A stretch of 64,000 nt of DNA, from the NCBI GenBank assembly GCA_900708905.1, contig CAADRB010000025.1, positions 1,733,026-1,797,025 of the forward strand, in the 5' to 3' direction. The notes under the pieces are model-generated. The model made no database searches and was not told the origin of the DNA. It was given only the letters and a program-made list of their open reading frames with translations. A program made the position numbers and the translations under genes. Of this stretch, positions 23,101 to 37,369 are shown piece by piece; the first letter of the stretch is position 1; every line of letters begins with the position of its first letter. This stretch comes from Hymenolepis diminuta (lineage: Eukaryota; Platyhelminthes; Cestoda; Cyclophyllidea; Hymenolepididae).

Positions 23101-26100
23101 TACCATCTCACCCTCTTATTTCCTATTTTTTCGGATTGTGATTTCTCTTTAACCAATTTAATCTGTCATCCCTTGTCTTGCCTGTCTGATAGCTTTGCAG
23201 ACTACTCCTAAGATGTATCTGTAGATGTTTGAGTTTGTTTGTTTTATGTACAGTTAAGATGATATCATTGACTTGTGGATAAAGGTATTGTTATAACATG
23301 ATGTGCGTTGTTTTTTTCCTCTTGAATTGTGGGCGTTTGATATTTAGCAGTTGCTAGGTAACTTTAGGGTAAATGAAAAAAATAGTATGAAATGTGAAAT
23401 CAATGCATTTGTGGGTGTGCAGCTGTTAGTATTTTGGTCCCGACTGTTGACCTTTATGTTTAATAAGCGGAGGTAGAAATTAACGCGGTCCAAAGACCAA
23501 GAAGGTATAAACTTTAATCCGAAAAATCGAAAGAGTGCAAGCTTTAAAATAAAACCTATTCCCTTCGGATGAGCTCACTATTCTCGGTAGGCATAAATAG
23601 CCCCGGAAATTGGAGAAATAATATTCCACAAAATGATGTCATTGATCGGCTATCCTTCTTGTGGAGTTTTAATTATATCTTTGGGTTGGGAGAAAATGCA
23701 TTTAAATACTGTCAAATCGAAGTGCATCGTAAATCCGAAAGATTTGTTAGATTTCTGATTTTTACTTACTTTGTAGATTGATGGCAAAATGTCAGTGAAA
23801 GTTACCAAATAATAGGTACGCTACATCATACCAGCAATAAGGCTGAGGAGCGGGCATGGTGATCACTCGCAAGATTGTGCCGTTCCTCTTGAATCGAAAC
23901 ATTTTCCCTGCTGTTTTGAGTTGGTTTCTTAACATAATTTTACTATCATGCACTTTCAATTTATAGACCTCGGGGAATTCTGTTAACCACCGTTATTTGT
24001 GCCTTTATGTCGAATAATCACTTCGTGTTAATTGTATCATACCTTTCAAGAAAGAAATATGAAGAATACATCTACTACTACAAAATCGAAATGACGTCAA
24101 AGAGGGTAAAACGGCCCACAATGTCGGTTTGTCATAGCTGTCGTCTCTCCAGAACTGCAGTTCCTTGAGTTGGTTTTCCATCTGACATGTGTAGACTTCG
24201 AATTTAGTCCGTGTAACTGGCTGAGGGGAGCATGCATTTTGCACTTTTTTCTCTTAAAATTTTAGAACTGAGACTTTATTTTAACTCCAATTTTTGACCT
24301 ATCCTTTTCAAATTGGAGTATTTGTTTTCCTTTAAAAACACACCATCTTAAACTGAAGTGACCTCAAGTTAAATTTTAATTCTAATATTGAACTGTTAAC
24401 AGTACATTGTTATTAGGTAGAACATATTTTTTTCGTTAAATACCATACAGCTCGACCTTCCCGAATTTGAGAAGGAAAGGAGAGTGAAACATAAATATAT
24501 AAACTCATCCTCAGTCATTACACCTAAAATTTATCAGTTTTAGTGAACCGAAAAGGTTACTTTCATTTTATCCAAACTATCGTATTCAGATTGTAATTCG
24601 TAATGGGGTACATACAGTTATTTACGTCCAAGATTTCCCAAGAGTGAAGGGGTCTCAAGCCAGTATCTACTTCACTTCAAGACTTATTGAAAATAAATTG
24701 TTTCTTATTCTTGTACATCTTTTCCTTTGAATTTTATAATTTTTTTGTAAAGAGCAATCCTCTCTTCCGTTTTTGATAAATCCTTGTATGTTGAATTGCA
24801 TTTTTTTATTACTTGCAATTTTAGGGGATAGTTTTAGAGTTGTCTTTTGTGGATATCTTTTTGCCACTTAATGCAATTAACTAAGCTTTTGGGGTCAGAA
24901 GTACAATTTGTACTATTATGCCCGGCAACCATGGCACTGATATAATTAGTATGCGGCTAGGCCACTCATCAGTGTAATGATAATAATGAATGATCAATGA
25001 GAAGACTTCAATTCCAAGTAGGAGTATGCAAGAACAGTGACCAAACCATTTCGAGTTCCGCCCACAAAATTTGAAAAGTAGATAGATAAATAGAATAGAT
25101 AATCTATCGTGATATTTTAGGTGGATTAAATTTGGTTATGTTTGTGCGTAGGAGGTTCTAAGTAGGAGTTATTAATTATTGGAATATTAGTTGTAACATT
25201 TCTAAATTTATCACCCAAATCTACTTTATATCGTTTCTAGGTGGTTGGGGTAGTTATTATTAAGAAATGTTCATCGTTATCATTTGATACAACGAAGTTA
25301 GAACATGTTTTTTGTCTATCAACATCTATGGAGTGATGGAAAATTAACTACATTTAAGTTCCTAAGGCGTTCAGTGTTCATATATTAGCCAACTGATCGG
25401 TACACTATGCTAGCTGAAAGCCGGTTGCTCGATCTCAAGATTAAAGATGGATCATTAAGGAAGTACATGCTCTAATGGATGTGAAGACCCTCAAAAGTTG
25501 CCATTGCAAAACTCATGGCTTCAGGTTTTAGAACGGAGTCACGAGCGGTTTAAGAAACTACGAACGGATCTTTATTTGAAACCTGATATTCAAACAAAAT
25601 AGAATGCTGCATGTGCTACTTCAAAAAAATTGGATACCTAAATCTAATTGCCATTACTTCAATATCTCTCCATTGAATTAGAATGCAAACATGGCCATTA
25701 AATCGCCGATATTGAATTCCAAACTAGGAGGGAAAGTTGAGAAACTGATGTTTCAAGTCATAGTTAAGTACTAAAGTGTCTCATCAAATCTAAGTAAGAG
25801 AATTAGTCAACTGCCCAGTCTGATCGGAGCTGCAGTGCAAGTGGATTTTTGAATGATCGTTTTTGAGGGTAATCTTTAAATGGCCTAAGTCATTCAAGCA
25901 TTCACATGTGCTAGGACTAGACAAACAGGCAATGGTCTAATGGAAAGCTTAGTTGAGAGATTTATGAAAGTGAACAATATAAAAATACTAATAAATTTAA
26001 TTGACGTCTCAACTGAATTTGCCCCTGAGTATATTTGCACTTAGTTGCCTGCCTTGAGGTCTACAGTTTTACTCCTTACACTTGCCCACCTATCAGAATA

Positions 26101-28090
26101 AATTCTTCCTTCTTTATCTACGGAATGAACAAGTTAATTTAAGTTATAGTAACCAGGTGTTTGACTTATTTAATGATTGCAACTTAATTCATAATGAACA
26201 GTGGCCGACACTTACTACTTTGAAACCTTCTAAAGCCCCTACTCCATGAAATGAGAAAAATTTTTAAATGGAATATCTAGAAGACTGCAAGAAAATTCTG
26301 AGTAGAATTTCCTCTCGCTCTACCTCAAGTATTGTCATTTTACGCTAAATGATCTCACGATATCCAAATAAAATATAGCTCTATCATACCGAAATAAAAA
26401 GTCCGATAATAGATTCATTTCTGTAAAGAAATTGTCTGGTTGTCCATTGGAGAGAAGTGAGGTAAAACTAGACACTACTTTAATATTTGATCTAATGCGT
26501 CTTAACTACATTGCTTTTTACTACAAAGTGACTGGGTCATAGAGGCAAGTGTGGCACTGAAGAGATTATTTTTGCTATGCTATCTTTAATTTTTAATTTA
26601 ATATTACAAGAGCTCATTACAGTGTGATTGAAACTACATATTCAAGGTCTCTGGGAGAGCACCTCTTGACAAAATCACACTCATTATATTGCACTGTTAA
26701 CAATTGTTTTAACTGACAAACGAGATAAACTTGACGACAGAGAGAACTCAATCACATTCAAGTCATTGTATCTCAGCGGAAGTTCAATGTGGACAGACAT
26801 TGAGAGCCTCGAATCCCATAATCAATTTGGGCGATTCAAATCGAGTTCTGCTTTGTTATAGCTATCAAAATTTCTCTGATATTAATTAGTTCACTTGCCC
26901 ATTAGCAGAAACAAATTGGTTTTAGATCTCAGAAGCTAAGAGATAGCTTTCCATCCACTATTTCAGTGTTGTATTGGATTCTAGTCATCTTCCTATTCAA
27001 CTCCCACTATGACCCAACAGTTAATAAAATTGCTCAAATAGATTGTTAAAATGAATACTGAGAACTATTATTACTCTTGGCAATCCAAAAATCTTTTAAA
27101 ATTTGTTTCCATGGGATAACATCTGAACACCCAAAATAGTAGATAGTCTAGTAGGTGATGAAAAGCGGTTTCAAATAGGGCGACATCATTAATTAACTAT
27201 GTCAACAATCGTTCTATATTTGATTTCTAAATGCACTGGGTTTCATCAGGAGAATAATTTCGTTTGAAATAACCAAACGTTCCAAAGCTCAATTTTCTTG
27301 AATTGATTTTCTCTTTTTCTGAACGAGTTCATATCTACCGGAATCGATACTCTTTAACTGAACGGTTCATCATGTCATTCTGTTTCATTCATGTTTTCTT
27401 ACAGCCATAAACAGGTAGATGGGACTGGCAAAGACATTTTAAATATAGCACTAGACATAACATTAATTCAGCTTATATTTTCAAAATAAAATTATTACCG
27501 TTATCCACAGTAATATCAAAAAATTCCCGACTTTTTAACTGCGCAACTTAACTGAAATCGGTTAAGAGACAGTCCAACAAATGATAAAGAGGAGAGAATC
27601 ACAAAGGTCAAGGCCTAGGTATCGAAGCGATTTATTTCATTTGATTTTCGGATTCCGGTTGCACAGTGTTTACTAAATGAGTTTCAAAATCCAAATTTCT
27701 TGATTCCTCAACTGAATTGCATCAAATATTTGTCTACGATGTTCAGTGCTTCTTGACTGGGACTATTTAATCAAAAGGGTTGGTCGGTGTATTTTTTCTC
27801 TCAATATTTGGGAATGCAAAATGATCTTTTGTTATGTTTAATAGCCTACAGTTTTAAAATTGCAGAAATGAGTTAGCAGAGTTTTGTAATCTGAGTTCTG
27901 TCAAAGTGAATTATTAGTAAATAATTCTATTAAAAGTATTAAATCTGTCATGTAATGCCGAAATTTTTATCCTACGTCATCACTAATCTCTGAGATTTAA
28001 TCATCTCGTCCTCATAGTGATGTTTGAAATTTTTAACCTTACTGTAATCTCAGGGTCTCTGCGGGTAAACATCGTATGTCCTCAAGTGGT
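23101..28090. other. Intergenic, no gene recognised
   Basis: AT-rich DNA downstream of SYS1. A minus-strand open frame at 24005-24244 has some coding-like composition (LKELQFWRDDSYDKPTLW) but no family I recognise and no flanking exon. An R1 copy begins near 27480. Confidence 0.6.
27480..27880 (+). repeat. Repeat family R1, copy B
   Basis: Matches copy A across its length: TTATCCACAGTAATATCAAA, TTTATTTCATTTGATTTTCGG, CCGGTTGCACAGTGTTTACT, TGCTTCTTGACTG, GGTGTATTTTTT and TAGCCTACAGTTT. Confidence 0.65.
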
Positions 28091-28094
28091 CTAT

Positions 28095-28475
28095 TTTATT
28101 GAACGGAGTAAGCTAATTAAGTGTACCTCGAATGATCGTTGCAAAGACACAGTTTCACCTCGGTGATTTTCGGAACCAGTCCTTCTATCCTTGCTATCCC
28201 TCCTTTTCCTACAACCATCCCGTTTAATTAAAAGTACACACGCAATTACTTCCTCACGCGCGTCCTCATCCAAGTGACGAATATAAATTGTCTCTCTATC
28301 CACACTTCCGCGCGTTAGACACATTCTCCTACGCTGTCTTCTAATCCCCTTTCTTCCTCAATTCTTTCTCAGTCTTTTGGAAGCTTCAATTCGTTCAATA
28401 CATCTTGGTCTAATCAACTCTCCGTGTTCTGCTCCACCATTGCTGTTAGTCTTTACTCGAACTGCAACAAACTAC
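28095..28475 (+). repeat. Repeat family R2, copy c
   Basis: Carries the R2 centre in its fullest form: TTTTCCTACAACCATCCCG, TTTAATTAAAAGTAC, CACGCGCGTCCTC, CAAGTGACG and TATAAA at 28282. The 3' boxes TTGGTCTAATCA, TTCTGCTC and GCAACAA follow. It lies 5' of, and in the same orientation as, a gag-like remnant that is followed by copy d. Confidence 0.6.
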
Positions 28476-29194
28476 TGAGAAGTTTTATTAGTCAATCAAC
28501 TTTCAAACATTTTATTAAATTTAATAATAAATTTTACGTTCACCGCTACTTTAATTTGCCAATTTAAAATTTTTTACAATGTGTCCCACATTAAATGCGG
28601 ATTTAAACGTGGGAACACAACTTTGAGCTCGATTTCGAACAGATCTGATCAAATTGCACTCGAATAAATTCCGCTAAACTCCAAAAAATAAAAAAATTTA
28701 GAAACCATGTGTGCAGACATTTATAACTCCGATGTAGATATAACTTTCATATGCGATTATTAACTCCAATGATTTCAGATGCACATATTGAAAGCCTTTC
28801 CATTTAACGAACTGTTTTTTTTTTCATTTTAGACCTCTCACTATTTTATCAATTAGTTGGAAATGGGATCGAGTGTTCTGATCATATTAACCATTGTCTG
28901 ACGCTGCAAATAATGAACCAAAATTTTGCAAATCGATGATTTCACTTTCACATTCCTTGCTCCTGCGTCTGACAGGTTTCGCAATATATTTTTTAATTAA
29001 GAACAACTCGTAATTAGTTGTGTATCCCTTCGACTCTACTTCATCGATTCAAAAGTTCGCCTCCTTTTCCGTGTTGAATATTTAAGACGCTCGGTGGTCT
29101 CATTTACGCATCACCCGTAAATCGATTATTTTGACAGTAGATTAGAATTATAAGCTTCTAGTTATCTTTATAAATATGAGAAGTCTTAAAGAAC

Positions 29195-29780
29195 TTGACC
29201 ATACTACTTCGTAAATTTAGCAGAAGCGACCACAACTTATGCTTGGCCTATCTTCAGTCGATGGATTTTATTGAGTTAACATATGAAAAGACGACTCGGT
29301 CTTCGGCGGCAACATACCTCACTTCCACGGACCCAATAAGTGCTTCAATGTGGCTATGCGAGAAGATGAAGATACCCATTATTATCCCATTATCATTAAC
29401 CAATTGGTTCTTTCAAAGAAGATTAATTCAGAAGCCTCATTTTTACTCTTGGTCTCCGATCTCCTGGCCATGCTCCTCATGGACAAGAAATCTGATGTTA
29501 AGGTTCACGATCTTGTTAATGAGTGTAACGAGTTCAGAGCTCTCGTCGCGGATCCGAATCCGGTGCACAACCATGATACACGAGTCTTCAACCTGAAAAT
29601 GATCCACCCATCCACTGCAGATACCTGTTCTCTAACACGAAATCAGCCGATAAATATCTGAGTCAGTCAATTCCAAGATGTCAATGTCGCAGAAAACGTC
29701 ATTAACATCGATACTGCCCCTTCTGAAGACATTGCTGCCAGAACTGCAACGTAAATGGCCACAAAGAAGGCTTCTAACTA
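29195..29780 (+). pseudogene. Broken gag-like region with two CCHC-type zinc knuckles
   Basis: A GC-richer stretch whose reading frame changes at least once. The frame ending at 29661 carries a helical gag-like segment (VNECNEFRALVADPNPVHN). The next frame carries RCQCRRKRH, a stop, HRYC, a stop, and then CCQNCNVNGHKEGF, which fits Cys-x2-Cys-x4-His-x4 with a stop where the last Cys should be (about 29676-29777). Paired knuckles of this spacing are typical of retrotransposon nucleocapsid. The stops and frame change show it is dead. The identification is from motifs only. Confidence 0.5.
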
Positions 29781-30780
29781 CCAGACTCTAACACTTGAAC
29801 CTATGCGTAAGAAGAATCTCATGAGAGGATGCAACCAATACCATCATGTTGCCGAAATCACTCATGCTACTATTCCTGTTCAGTTATCAAAACCAAATAA
29901 TCCCAGGACTTAGTTCCAACTTATCACTATCGGACTCACTGGAGGTGTCATCTTCCTTATGATTCGATGTTATAATCTCGCAAACAGCAAGTAGATCAGT
30001 CATCTCTATCCTCAGTAAACAGTTTTTAACTCATGATGTACCAGAAACCCTCAACACGAAACCATGTACGCAGCTTGACTCTACATTTTGCCAAATTTTG
30101 CTCCCATCGATCATTCTCCTAAGGACATTTCAACTCGCAATGTTGGGACAATCCGCCCCCGCAGCACAATTTAGAGATCAAAATGCGGGAGTTGCGTGCG
30201 AAGTTATGCGACTATCAAATACCTTTGTGCCTCGACAAAGTGTTAACCGAAGAGTGATTATAGTTTGGGCGATCATGTGTATGCTGCAACTATCATTTGG
30301 AGCACCAATGGACTGCTTCCATAATCACCATGCAACATGGCGTCAATATCTACCATGTGGGGACCAGGAATGACACTTAAGTTCGCGATCAGAAACAGTT
30401 TAGACCAAGAGGGTTTGATGTACCGAATTGTGAAAGACACCATCCTTCAGATAGTCTTGGTGCTACTAATTTTTTGTGCTCTATACCTTAGATTTCTCTC
30501 ACTTCCGAATGGCCTGTATTCCCCTGAGGTTGTGCAACTGCAGGGAGGGAATAATTAAGACTTTATCCACCATGCATTGCCAGGACTCGATGGCACTACG
30601 TTCGCCTCCCGGTTGATTTCTCGTAAAAGACGGATGGAAGATCAAATTTTCGAACGGGAGTGCTACATGTTAGAAAATAATATTTTTCCCAAAGTAAATC
30701 TTATCTGTAAGATTATTTATTTCTCCCTTTTAATTCCCGCCTCTTTTAATTCCTTAATTAAAAAGATAGAAATTTGATAT
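29781..30780 (+). pseudogene. Unassigned coding-like remnant downstream of the gag region
   Basis: Open frames at 30098-30373, 30337-30558 and 30577-30777 lie in different frames within one GC-richer stretch, so this looks like a decayed coding region. A hydrophobic run near the end of the 30337 frame (IVLVLLIFCALYL) could be a membrane span. I do not recognise a protease, reverse transcriptase or integrase motif here. It may be the rest of the same retroelement. Confidence 0.3.
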
Positions 30781-31699
30781 TAATCAAGAGAAAAATGAAG
30801 CAAATGATGTGTTAGATAAAAATAAATAATTTTTATCAAAGAAAAATAAAATTTAATTAAAATTAGCATATTTGCTAAATTATGCTTAATTGCAGGGTGA
30901 TTGCCATGCAGAATTTTAGAGTAAAGTCTACCTACGACAATCCCATGACATTTTTGTAGGCTATTTTGGGGAGGCTAGTTAAGTTACAACAGGAATAAAT
31001 TAAATTCGGCTCTTGAAAACATTGAAAAATTCCCGCTCCACCATGTCCTACATGCAGGTTAGAACATGCGCTGTATCATGTTCCCTCATTGCATTTGTTC
31101 CCTCAAATATGCTGTTTGCTAAAATTGATATAACTTTATTAACCACCCAAAATACCCACGAATTCCCCAAATTCAATAATGGCACAGGATTAAGCAAATC
31201 TCAGCAATTTACTCCAACTTTTGAACATAAGAATAATTCAAATGTAGGAAGAAGGAGATTGAGCAGAAGCTGAGAATATAAGTCTGGATTGAACGATCCT
31301 AACTTCAACTAAATTCCGTCCGTAAAAGATTTTCAAATTTTTATATAAGTTTTGTCGCATCCCAACTAAACATTCCAAGGTGAGGAGGCTCGAAAGCCAA
31401 ATTCCTACGTACATGAATGACAGATCATGTCTTCAGTCTCAAAAAGGATTGACTAATTGATTGAAATGAGAGGTGTTTCTTGACATACGAAAAAATTTAT
31501 CTTGATTGGAAGACAAGGTATTGATGCCATGGTGTTTTTTAAATTATTAGAGCTCCCTAAAGGCGCAAGGTTAACTTGATGGAATAATATTATAGTATAC
31601 TTGTTTTAATTAAAATCTTGTTTTCTGCGGAAAACTTACTTGAAAAAAATACCTGCTTTTAAACGTTTTTAAATTCTAATGGCAAAGCTGAACAAAGAT

Positions 31700-32090
31700 G
31701 AAAGTATGACCCTCTATGCATTTCCAGAATCGCATTTTCTATAACGGTACTTCGATTTTTCGTCCACTATGCCACAGTGACGTCCCTATGATGCCAAATC
31801 CATATCTGTCATGTCTAAATGCCCATCGATTCCTCCCTTTCTATAACGGCCTCGTTTCACTTAAAAGTATATCCGCGTTCATGTTCTCGAACGTCCTTAC
31901 TCAAGTGGTCCATTCACATGCACACACGTGTCAGGTACCGACTCCTACGCTTCCTTCTCATTCCCTCTGTTCTTTACCTCTCTCCCTCTCCCTTTTACTC
32001 GCTTCAACCCTCAATACATTTTGGTCGAAAACAGTTCTTGTTCTTCCGTTCTAGAGGTGGTGTTAACTGTCAGTCGTTAGTTGTTATCTT
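31700..32090 (+). repeat. Repeat family R2, copy d
   Basis: The 5' part matches copy b closely (ATGACCCTCTATGCATTTCC, CAGTGACGTCC, ATCTGTCATGTCTAAA, GGCCTCGTTTCA). The centre has TTAAAAGTATATCCGCG and TCAAGTGG, but the TATA box is lost. The two overlapping open frames here (31716-32054, 31819-32112) are not conserved in the other copies. Confidence 0.6.
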
Positions 32091-35000
32091 AGCCCCAGCA
32101 GACGCCTATTAACTGGAAACAATCTCGAAGATTTAAACGTAGTTAATTTTAACTTGACTAAAACCGAAAGCTCGGGATAAACGAAAACACTTATAGACAC
32201 TAAAAGGGTTAATAATCGTACATTTTCTGAATTACTCTGTTGTTTAAATAATGATAATTGCTTTTATCAGTTTTTGTTTGTAATGGAGCATTATGATTTC
32301 TATTTTTAGTTAGGCGTCCGGCCAATTTACCAACCTGCAGCTAAAAATATAGCTCGTCAAGAGCTATTCCTTCGAGCACTATCATAAATAATAAGAAGGA
32401 ATGGGCGCATTAGCTACAGCAAGCACTTTGAATGAAATTACAACATTACTGCACGAATTCTAGAAGAGTGAACAACTTTAGCTCATCTTACAATCGACAT
32501 AATTAATGCCAGATCCATGTGTGAATGATTCTGTTATGAAATAAACTTAATGAACAGAATTTATAAAGTTTCCGTTAATTAATCGGACATTAAATATTCC
32601 TATCGCTGTTCCTCCATGCTCCTACCTGGACATGAAGTTACATTAGCATAACTCCAGGTAGCAAAAATTAACCCTGAGAGTCCTAGGCTTAGGCTTAAAG
32701 ATATCTTCCTGCAAAATGTATGATATTACTAAAAGCTGAAAACCTTTCTAAAATGAGAGGACCAAAAGTTGAGGAGGATCACTAGTGTATTAGATAACCT
32801 CAACGAAAAGAGAGACAAAGGGGGAAAAAGCAGGAAAATGAATAATTGATAAGGTGAAGGAAATGTACCGGCGTTGAACGAGTGCAATCCGGAGTGATTC
32901 ACTACATGACCTACTACATATCTCTTTTACATCTTATTGGTTTTCGTGCGTAGTTTTCAATATGATACAATCGGTACGTTGTGTTGCCTATATTGATTTT
33001 TTAAAAAAACATTGCGATCAATATTGCATTTGATATGATTAATAACAGAGCTCAAACCTACGTAAACATTAATATTATTTAGAATAATTAACCAGTGGAA
33101 CGTATTGCAGCTAACATTCAATCAATTCCACTCTGACATCTGATTTGATTTTTGCTTTACTATTTGTCATAAATGGAATTGTCTGAGGCAACTTCATTTG
33201 AATTCCAACTAATAGGCGTGGAGGTATTCAAGCGTAATAGTTGAAGTTATTAGAAAAGTTCGACCACGTGGAAAATTTGGGTAATTAAGTTGAGTTATTT
33301 TAAACTTACTAGGGCTGAAATTGAAATATTCAAAAATGATAGAAGTAGAAAATGGGACATAATTTTAAATCAGTAAATATAGAAAATATTAGAAATAAAA
33401 ATCACCCAAATGCCATCAGTTTCGCTCCAAACATCTGCATATGCAACGATTCTTTGACACTTCATCTCAAATGCCAAGTTTCATCCATTTAGTCAAAGGT
33501 ACGAAATCCCTTCTGCAAACTAAAAGTGGATGATCTAGCGCGCTCAAATTCACGTATTAGATAAACATTTTCCATTAAATCAATTTTTTTCGCCATCGAG
33601 AAATAGCATTTAAATACTCCATTTGAATTACGAATAGAGATGACAGCATGTACAACAGTTATTTAAGAGGTCGAACCAAGTATATTAGTTCGATAGGAGG
33701 AGGTTAGCTTTCAATGTCAAATTTTTAAGAGAAAGGGCAGTGAATTGTGAAATTAGGAGAATTTGGTCCTGAAACCAACGATTTCTGCATAACTCTAGAA
33801 GATTTTTATGGCTTGAGCGTTCGAGATTGTTTCATTCAATTGTACAAAGGTGTCAGTATGGAAGTAGCAGTTATCGGCCGGTATGTGGCTGTATTGTCGT
33901 AATCTCACATTCCTCTGCTAATAAATGTTGAAAGATTGGATGATGGGATCGCTCCAATCTTTGAATCAACAGGGTCCATACATAGGAAAAGTGCAATTTC
34001 CGACTGTTACATTTTGTATTTTAATAACGAAGAAATGTGAAGGATGACATATGCCTACATACATTTAAAATAGTACAACTTAATGTCTTTTATAACATTT
34101 TTGAAACCTGATCAAAATAAATCAAGAGTCTGTAGCATTACGGAATGATCGTTTTTTCTCGATATTGAAGTTATTAATCGAGACCTGAAATGATGCCATT
34201 TCTACAACTTAAATAATTTCGTGAATGCACACTTCCTTACGCCTTTTAGCGTATTCTTGAATCTGGTCAGGGGAAGGCTCTTTGAATGGGGTAAATTTAA
34301 AGTAAAAGAAGATTTATAACACATTGTGTTTCTTAGCCATTTCTAACCACCGTCAAATGACCCAATACGAATGAAAACGAAAAACTTCCACGAAGGATGT
34401 AATTTAAAAATTAAATAGATTTACCATTACCAATTGGAGATCTCTCGATAATTACTTCGGATTTCTATTGAAATATTCCGTTTTTTACCCGAGTTATTCA
34501 AATAACTAAAACCATATAACTATCCGACTGCTTCAACGATTCCTTCAAAATCTTAAATGCGCATCAAGCAACAAGGTCATCTTCGCTTACTCTTAATCCT
34601 TCCTCCATTTGGGGGTGTAATTTCTAACCGTAAATGTGCTCCTCTTCTTTAAATAAATAACCACCAAATTTAGACACTCCCTTTGTATCACATTTTTTAA
34701 TCGATTCTTCTAAAGAGGGAAATGAAAATTGAGAAGAATCAGATGTTTTGCATAAAATGCCCCTGATGAAACCTGATAGGAGCAGTTGTTTTCATCTGGT
34801 AGTTCTGTCTCCCAATTGGCTCTTCAATTTTATAATCACTATTTTTGAGGAAAATGAAACATATTCAACATATCATAGCACCAGATCAAAATGAATGCTA
34901 TTGGCTGAATTATTTCATTTTTCGAATTTTTTAAATTTGATGCAAATTCTTGGTAGTCTTAGTAACAGTAATGTGTTTAAGCGGTATTAAGGTAAGAATT

Positions 35001-35577
35001 CAGCTAATTTTAAAGCCGATTTCGTAGTGGTTAAAGTGCACATCAGTCAAGTCAGAGGTCAAGAGATCAATGCAAATTATTGAACAGTCAGTGAAGTAAC
35101 AAATCTGCCACACTCCTGATCAACAAGATATCAAGTTGCGATATTCTCATATAAGTCTTTCCGGAATATCTTCCTTCTGCTCAGATTAATTTTTGTTCAT
35201 ATTTTCTTTGTTAGCCTAGAAAATGATGAGCATGTGGCCACAGTGATAATTTTAAATAATAAATATAACGTATAAATAAAAAATGCGGGGAAATTTGTAT
35301 ATAAAATTATGCAGTCTGGCACTTGAATTCGTGGTGCCAGCCTTGAAATATGAGATTTTTGTCACCATGATCGCGTATTATATTCTTCAAATTTTGCACT
35401 CAAGTGACCATCTTAAAGATCAATTAATGGCAGTGAAAAATCACCTTACATAGGAAAAACATATTATTTCAATTACCTTAGGTCGAATCGGTTATTTTCG
35501 GTGCATTTGAGCCAAATTAATAGGTCTCATCTCTCGTTTCACGCTCCAGCTAGGAATGTAGAACTACCAATGAAGCG

Positions 35578-35605
35578 ATGATTGGCTACCGAGGCAGCCA
35601 ATCAT
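35578..35605. repeat. Perfect 10-bp inverted repeat (hairpin)
   Basis: ATGATTGGCT and AGCCAATCAT are separated by eight bases in intergenic DNA. The stem is perfect. No T-tract or known structured RNA motif accompanies it. Confidence 0.6.
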
Positions 35606-37369
35606 TTACCGTGTATCTAATTTTATACAAGCTAATCTATTTTCCTTATGATAAACCGTTAGTTATGCTGCAGGTCTTCTTCATTTTTCATCCTGGAAGT
35701 TGAGTTGTCGCAGCTTTATAAACTGACAACCGTAGTGTTAAAAATTTAGCTTCTATCAGCAAGTGAATGACAGCATCGTGGATAGATAAATATCGCTCTG
35801 ATTTTCATCCACTAACATTCTCAGCGTGAAAACCCTTTAATTCCTAATATAAGTATTTGGAATTTACTCCTTAATTGCTGGGGATTTAGTTTGAGAATTT
35901 GGTTAACGCATATTGGTCCTTCAGGTAGACTCTTATGTTCAATAAACGTGACGAAGTTTTAATAAAAAGAACTGGTATTAAACTCTCAAGAATAATGAAA
36001 CGGATTCATCCCTTCATATTTTGCGGATATTCGGTTCAAAAATGAATAGCTATATATATAACTGTAAAATTTTCACGAAGGAGCTATATTTAGTTCATAT
36101 GGATATGCGAAGTTGAAAATGTACTTTCACAGAGTTACATCGACCTCATGAATAAACGATAAACACAGGACTGATTTGACAAATCATATGAAAAAGGGTT
36201 CTGTGGTTTTTTTATAACCAAAAGTGAGCAAAATAACTAGAGTACACGATTGTTACTGTTAAATGAGAGGATCAGTCTCGAAATCAGGGTTTAATTCCTT
36301 GAGATTTTGAGAGGGCCTGTCTGGAGCTTAGTTTCAAGACAAGTAGGTGCAATGTGTCGTTGTCGTCGTCGATTTTCAGGAGCGAAAGCTTGCATTCTTT
36401 TGTATTTTTTTTGATCTTTCGAACCGAATTTGTCTAACTGGAGATTGAATCAAGTTTTAAAATGGGGTGGCGATGCGACTTCCATTTCATTTAGCCGTTA
36501 GTTGAAATAAGTTAGTGAGTCTTTTTCTTCTAACATCCATGATGATACTATGATATTAGTTTACGTTATTTTAACATAGCAGAAGCTGCAATTCAACGGA
36601 AATACCCGTCAAATGCCACAAAAATGCTTGTTTTATTCCTCTGCTTTTCCAGCCTAAATATTTTTGTGACTTGTGCTTTACTAATATTTTCTGAAGCGCA
36701 CTGGAATATATTCTCTACAGATACGAGAAAATTGGAAATGGAAAAGTAAATGAAGGGTCACATGGTCTTGATTTGGTTAGAAGTAATTAAGAAAATCGGG
36801 GAACATTTCTTCTAACAAACTTTTCAATTTTGAGAAATATTTGGAGAAATAACCTGATTAGGCAGCTTATGATACTTTAACTTCACGTTAATTCAACCCC
36901 TGAATTTCACATCAAAACTATGAACATAATACTTTCTCTCAATTCGTCATTTACCAAATATTATGTTTCATCTCTGAGTAAACGTGTTTCATAATTATTT
37001 CATATTTAACGATTCCGGTTTAGACATCCCGAAAAGAATTTCAAAGTTGATTACTACTAATGTCTTAATAATAGGTGGTAACACAGCATAACTCAGTTAG
37101 GCTAAGTGTAGTCCACCTAATCTGCATTGAAGTTTATGATAACAAGAGGGGCGTAGTTAGGGCTTCACGGCAATGCTAAAGATACCAGCTCTACTTATCC
37201 AAGATTGTTACGTGTGTTCCCGTATGCTTGCTGTTATCTTTCCATTCCTTATTTCAACATATTTTAGTTCTGTGCGAATAAAGATCCCCTATTCCCGATT
37301 AGCCAGATATTCCAAAGCTCAATTAATACACTTATTCAACTCCACAATGAGGCATCGATTTTTGTAAAG

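Larger units (their letters stand above)
28091..32090 (+). mobile_element. Possible degenerate LTR-type retroelement (R2 copies around a gag remnant)
   Basis: Two same-orientation copies of R2, 3.6 kb apart, flank a broken gag-like coding region. This is the layout of an LTR retroelement. Against it, copies c and d are not each other's closest match, since copy d shares its 5' part with copy b instead. I saw no primer-binding site, polypurine tract or target duplication. Independent insertions are an equal possibility. Confidence 0.35.

Noticed and set aside
24005..24244. Minus-strand open frame with coding-like composition
   Set aside because: No family recognised, no splice partners found and only 79 codons; kept as a remark, not a gene.
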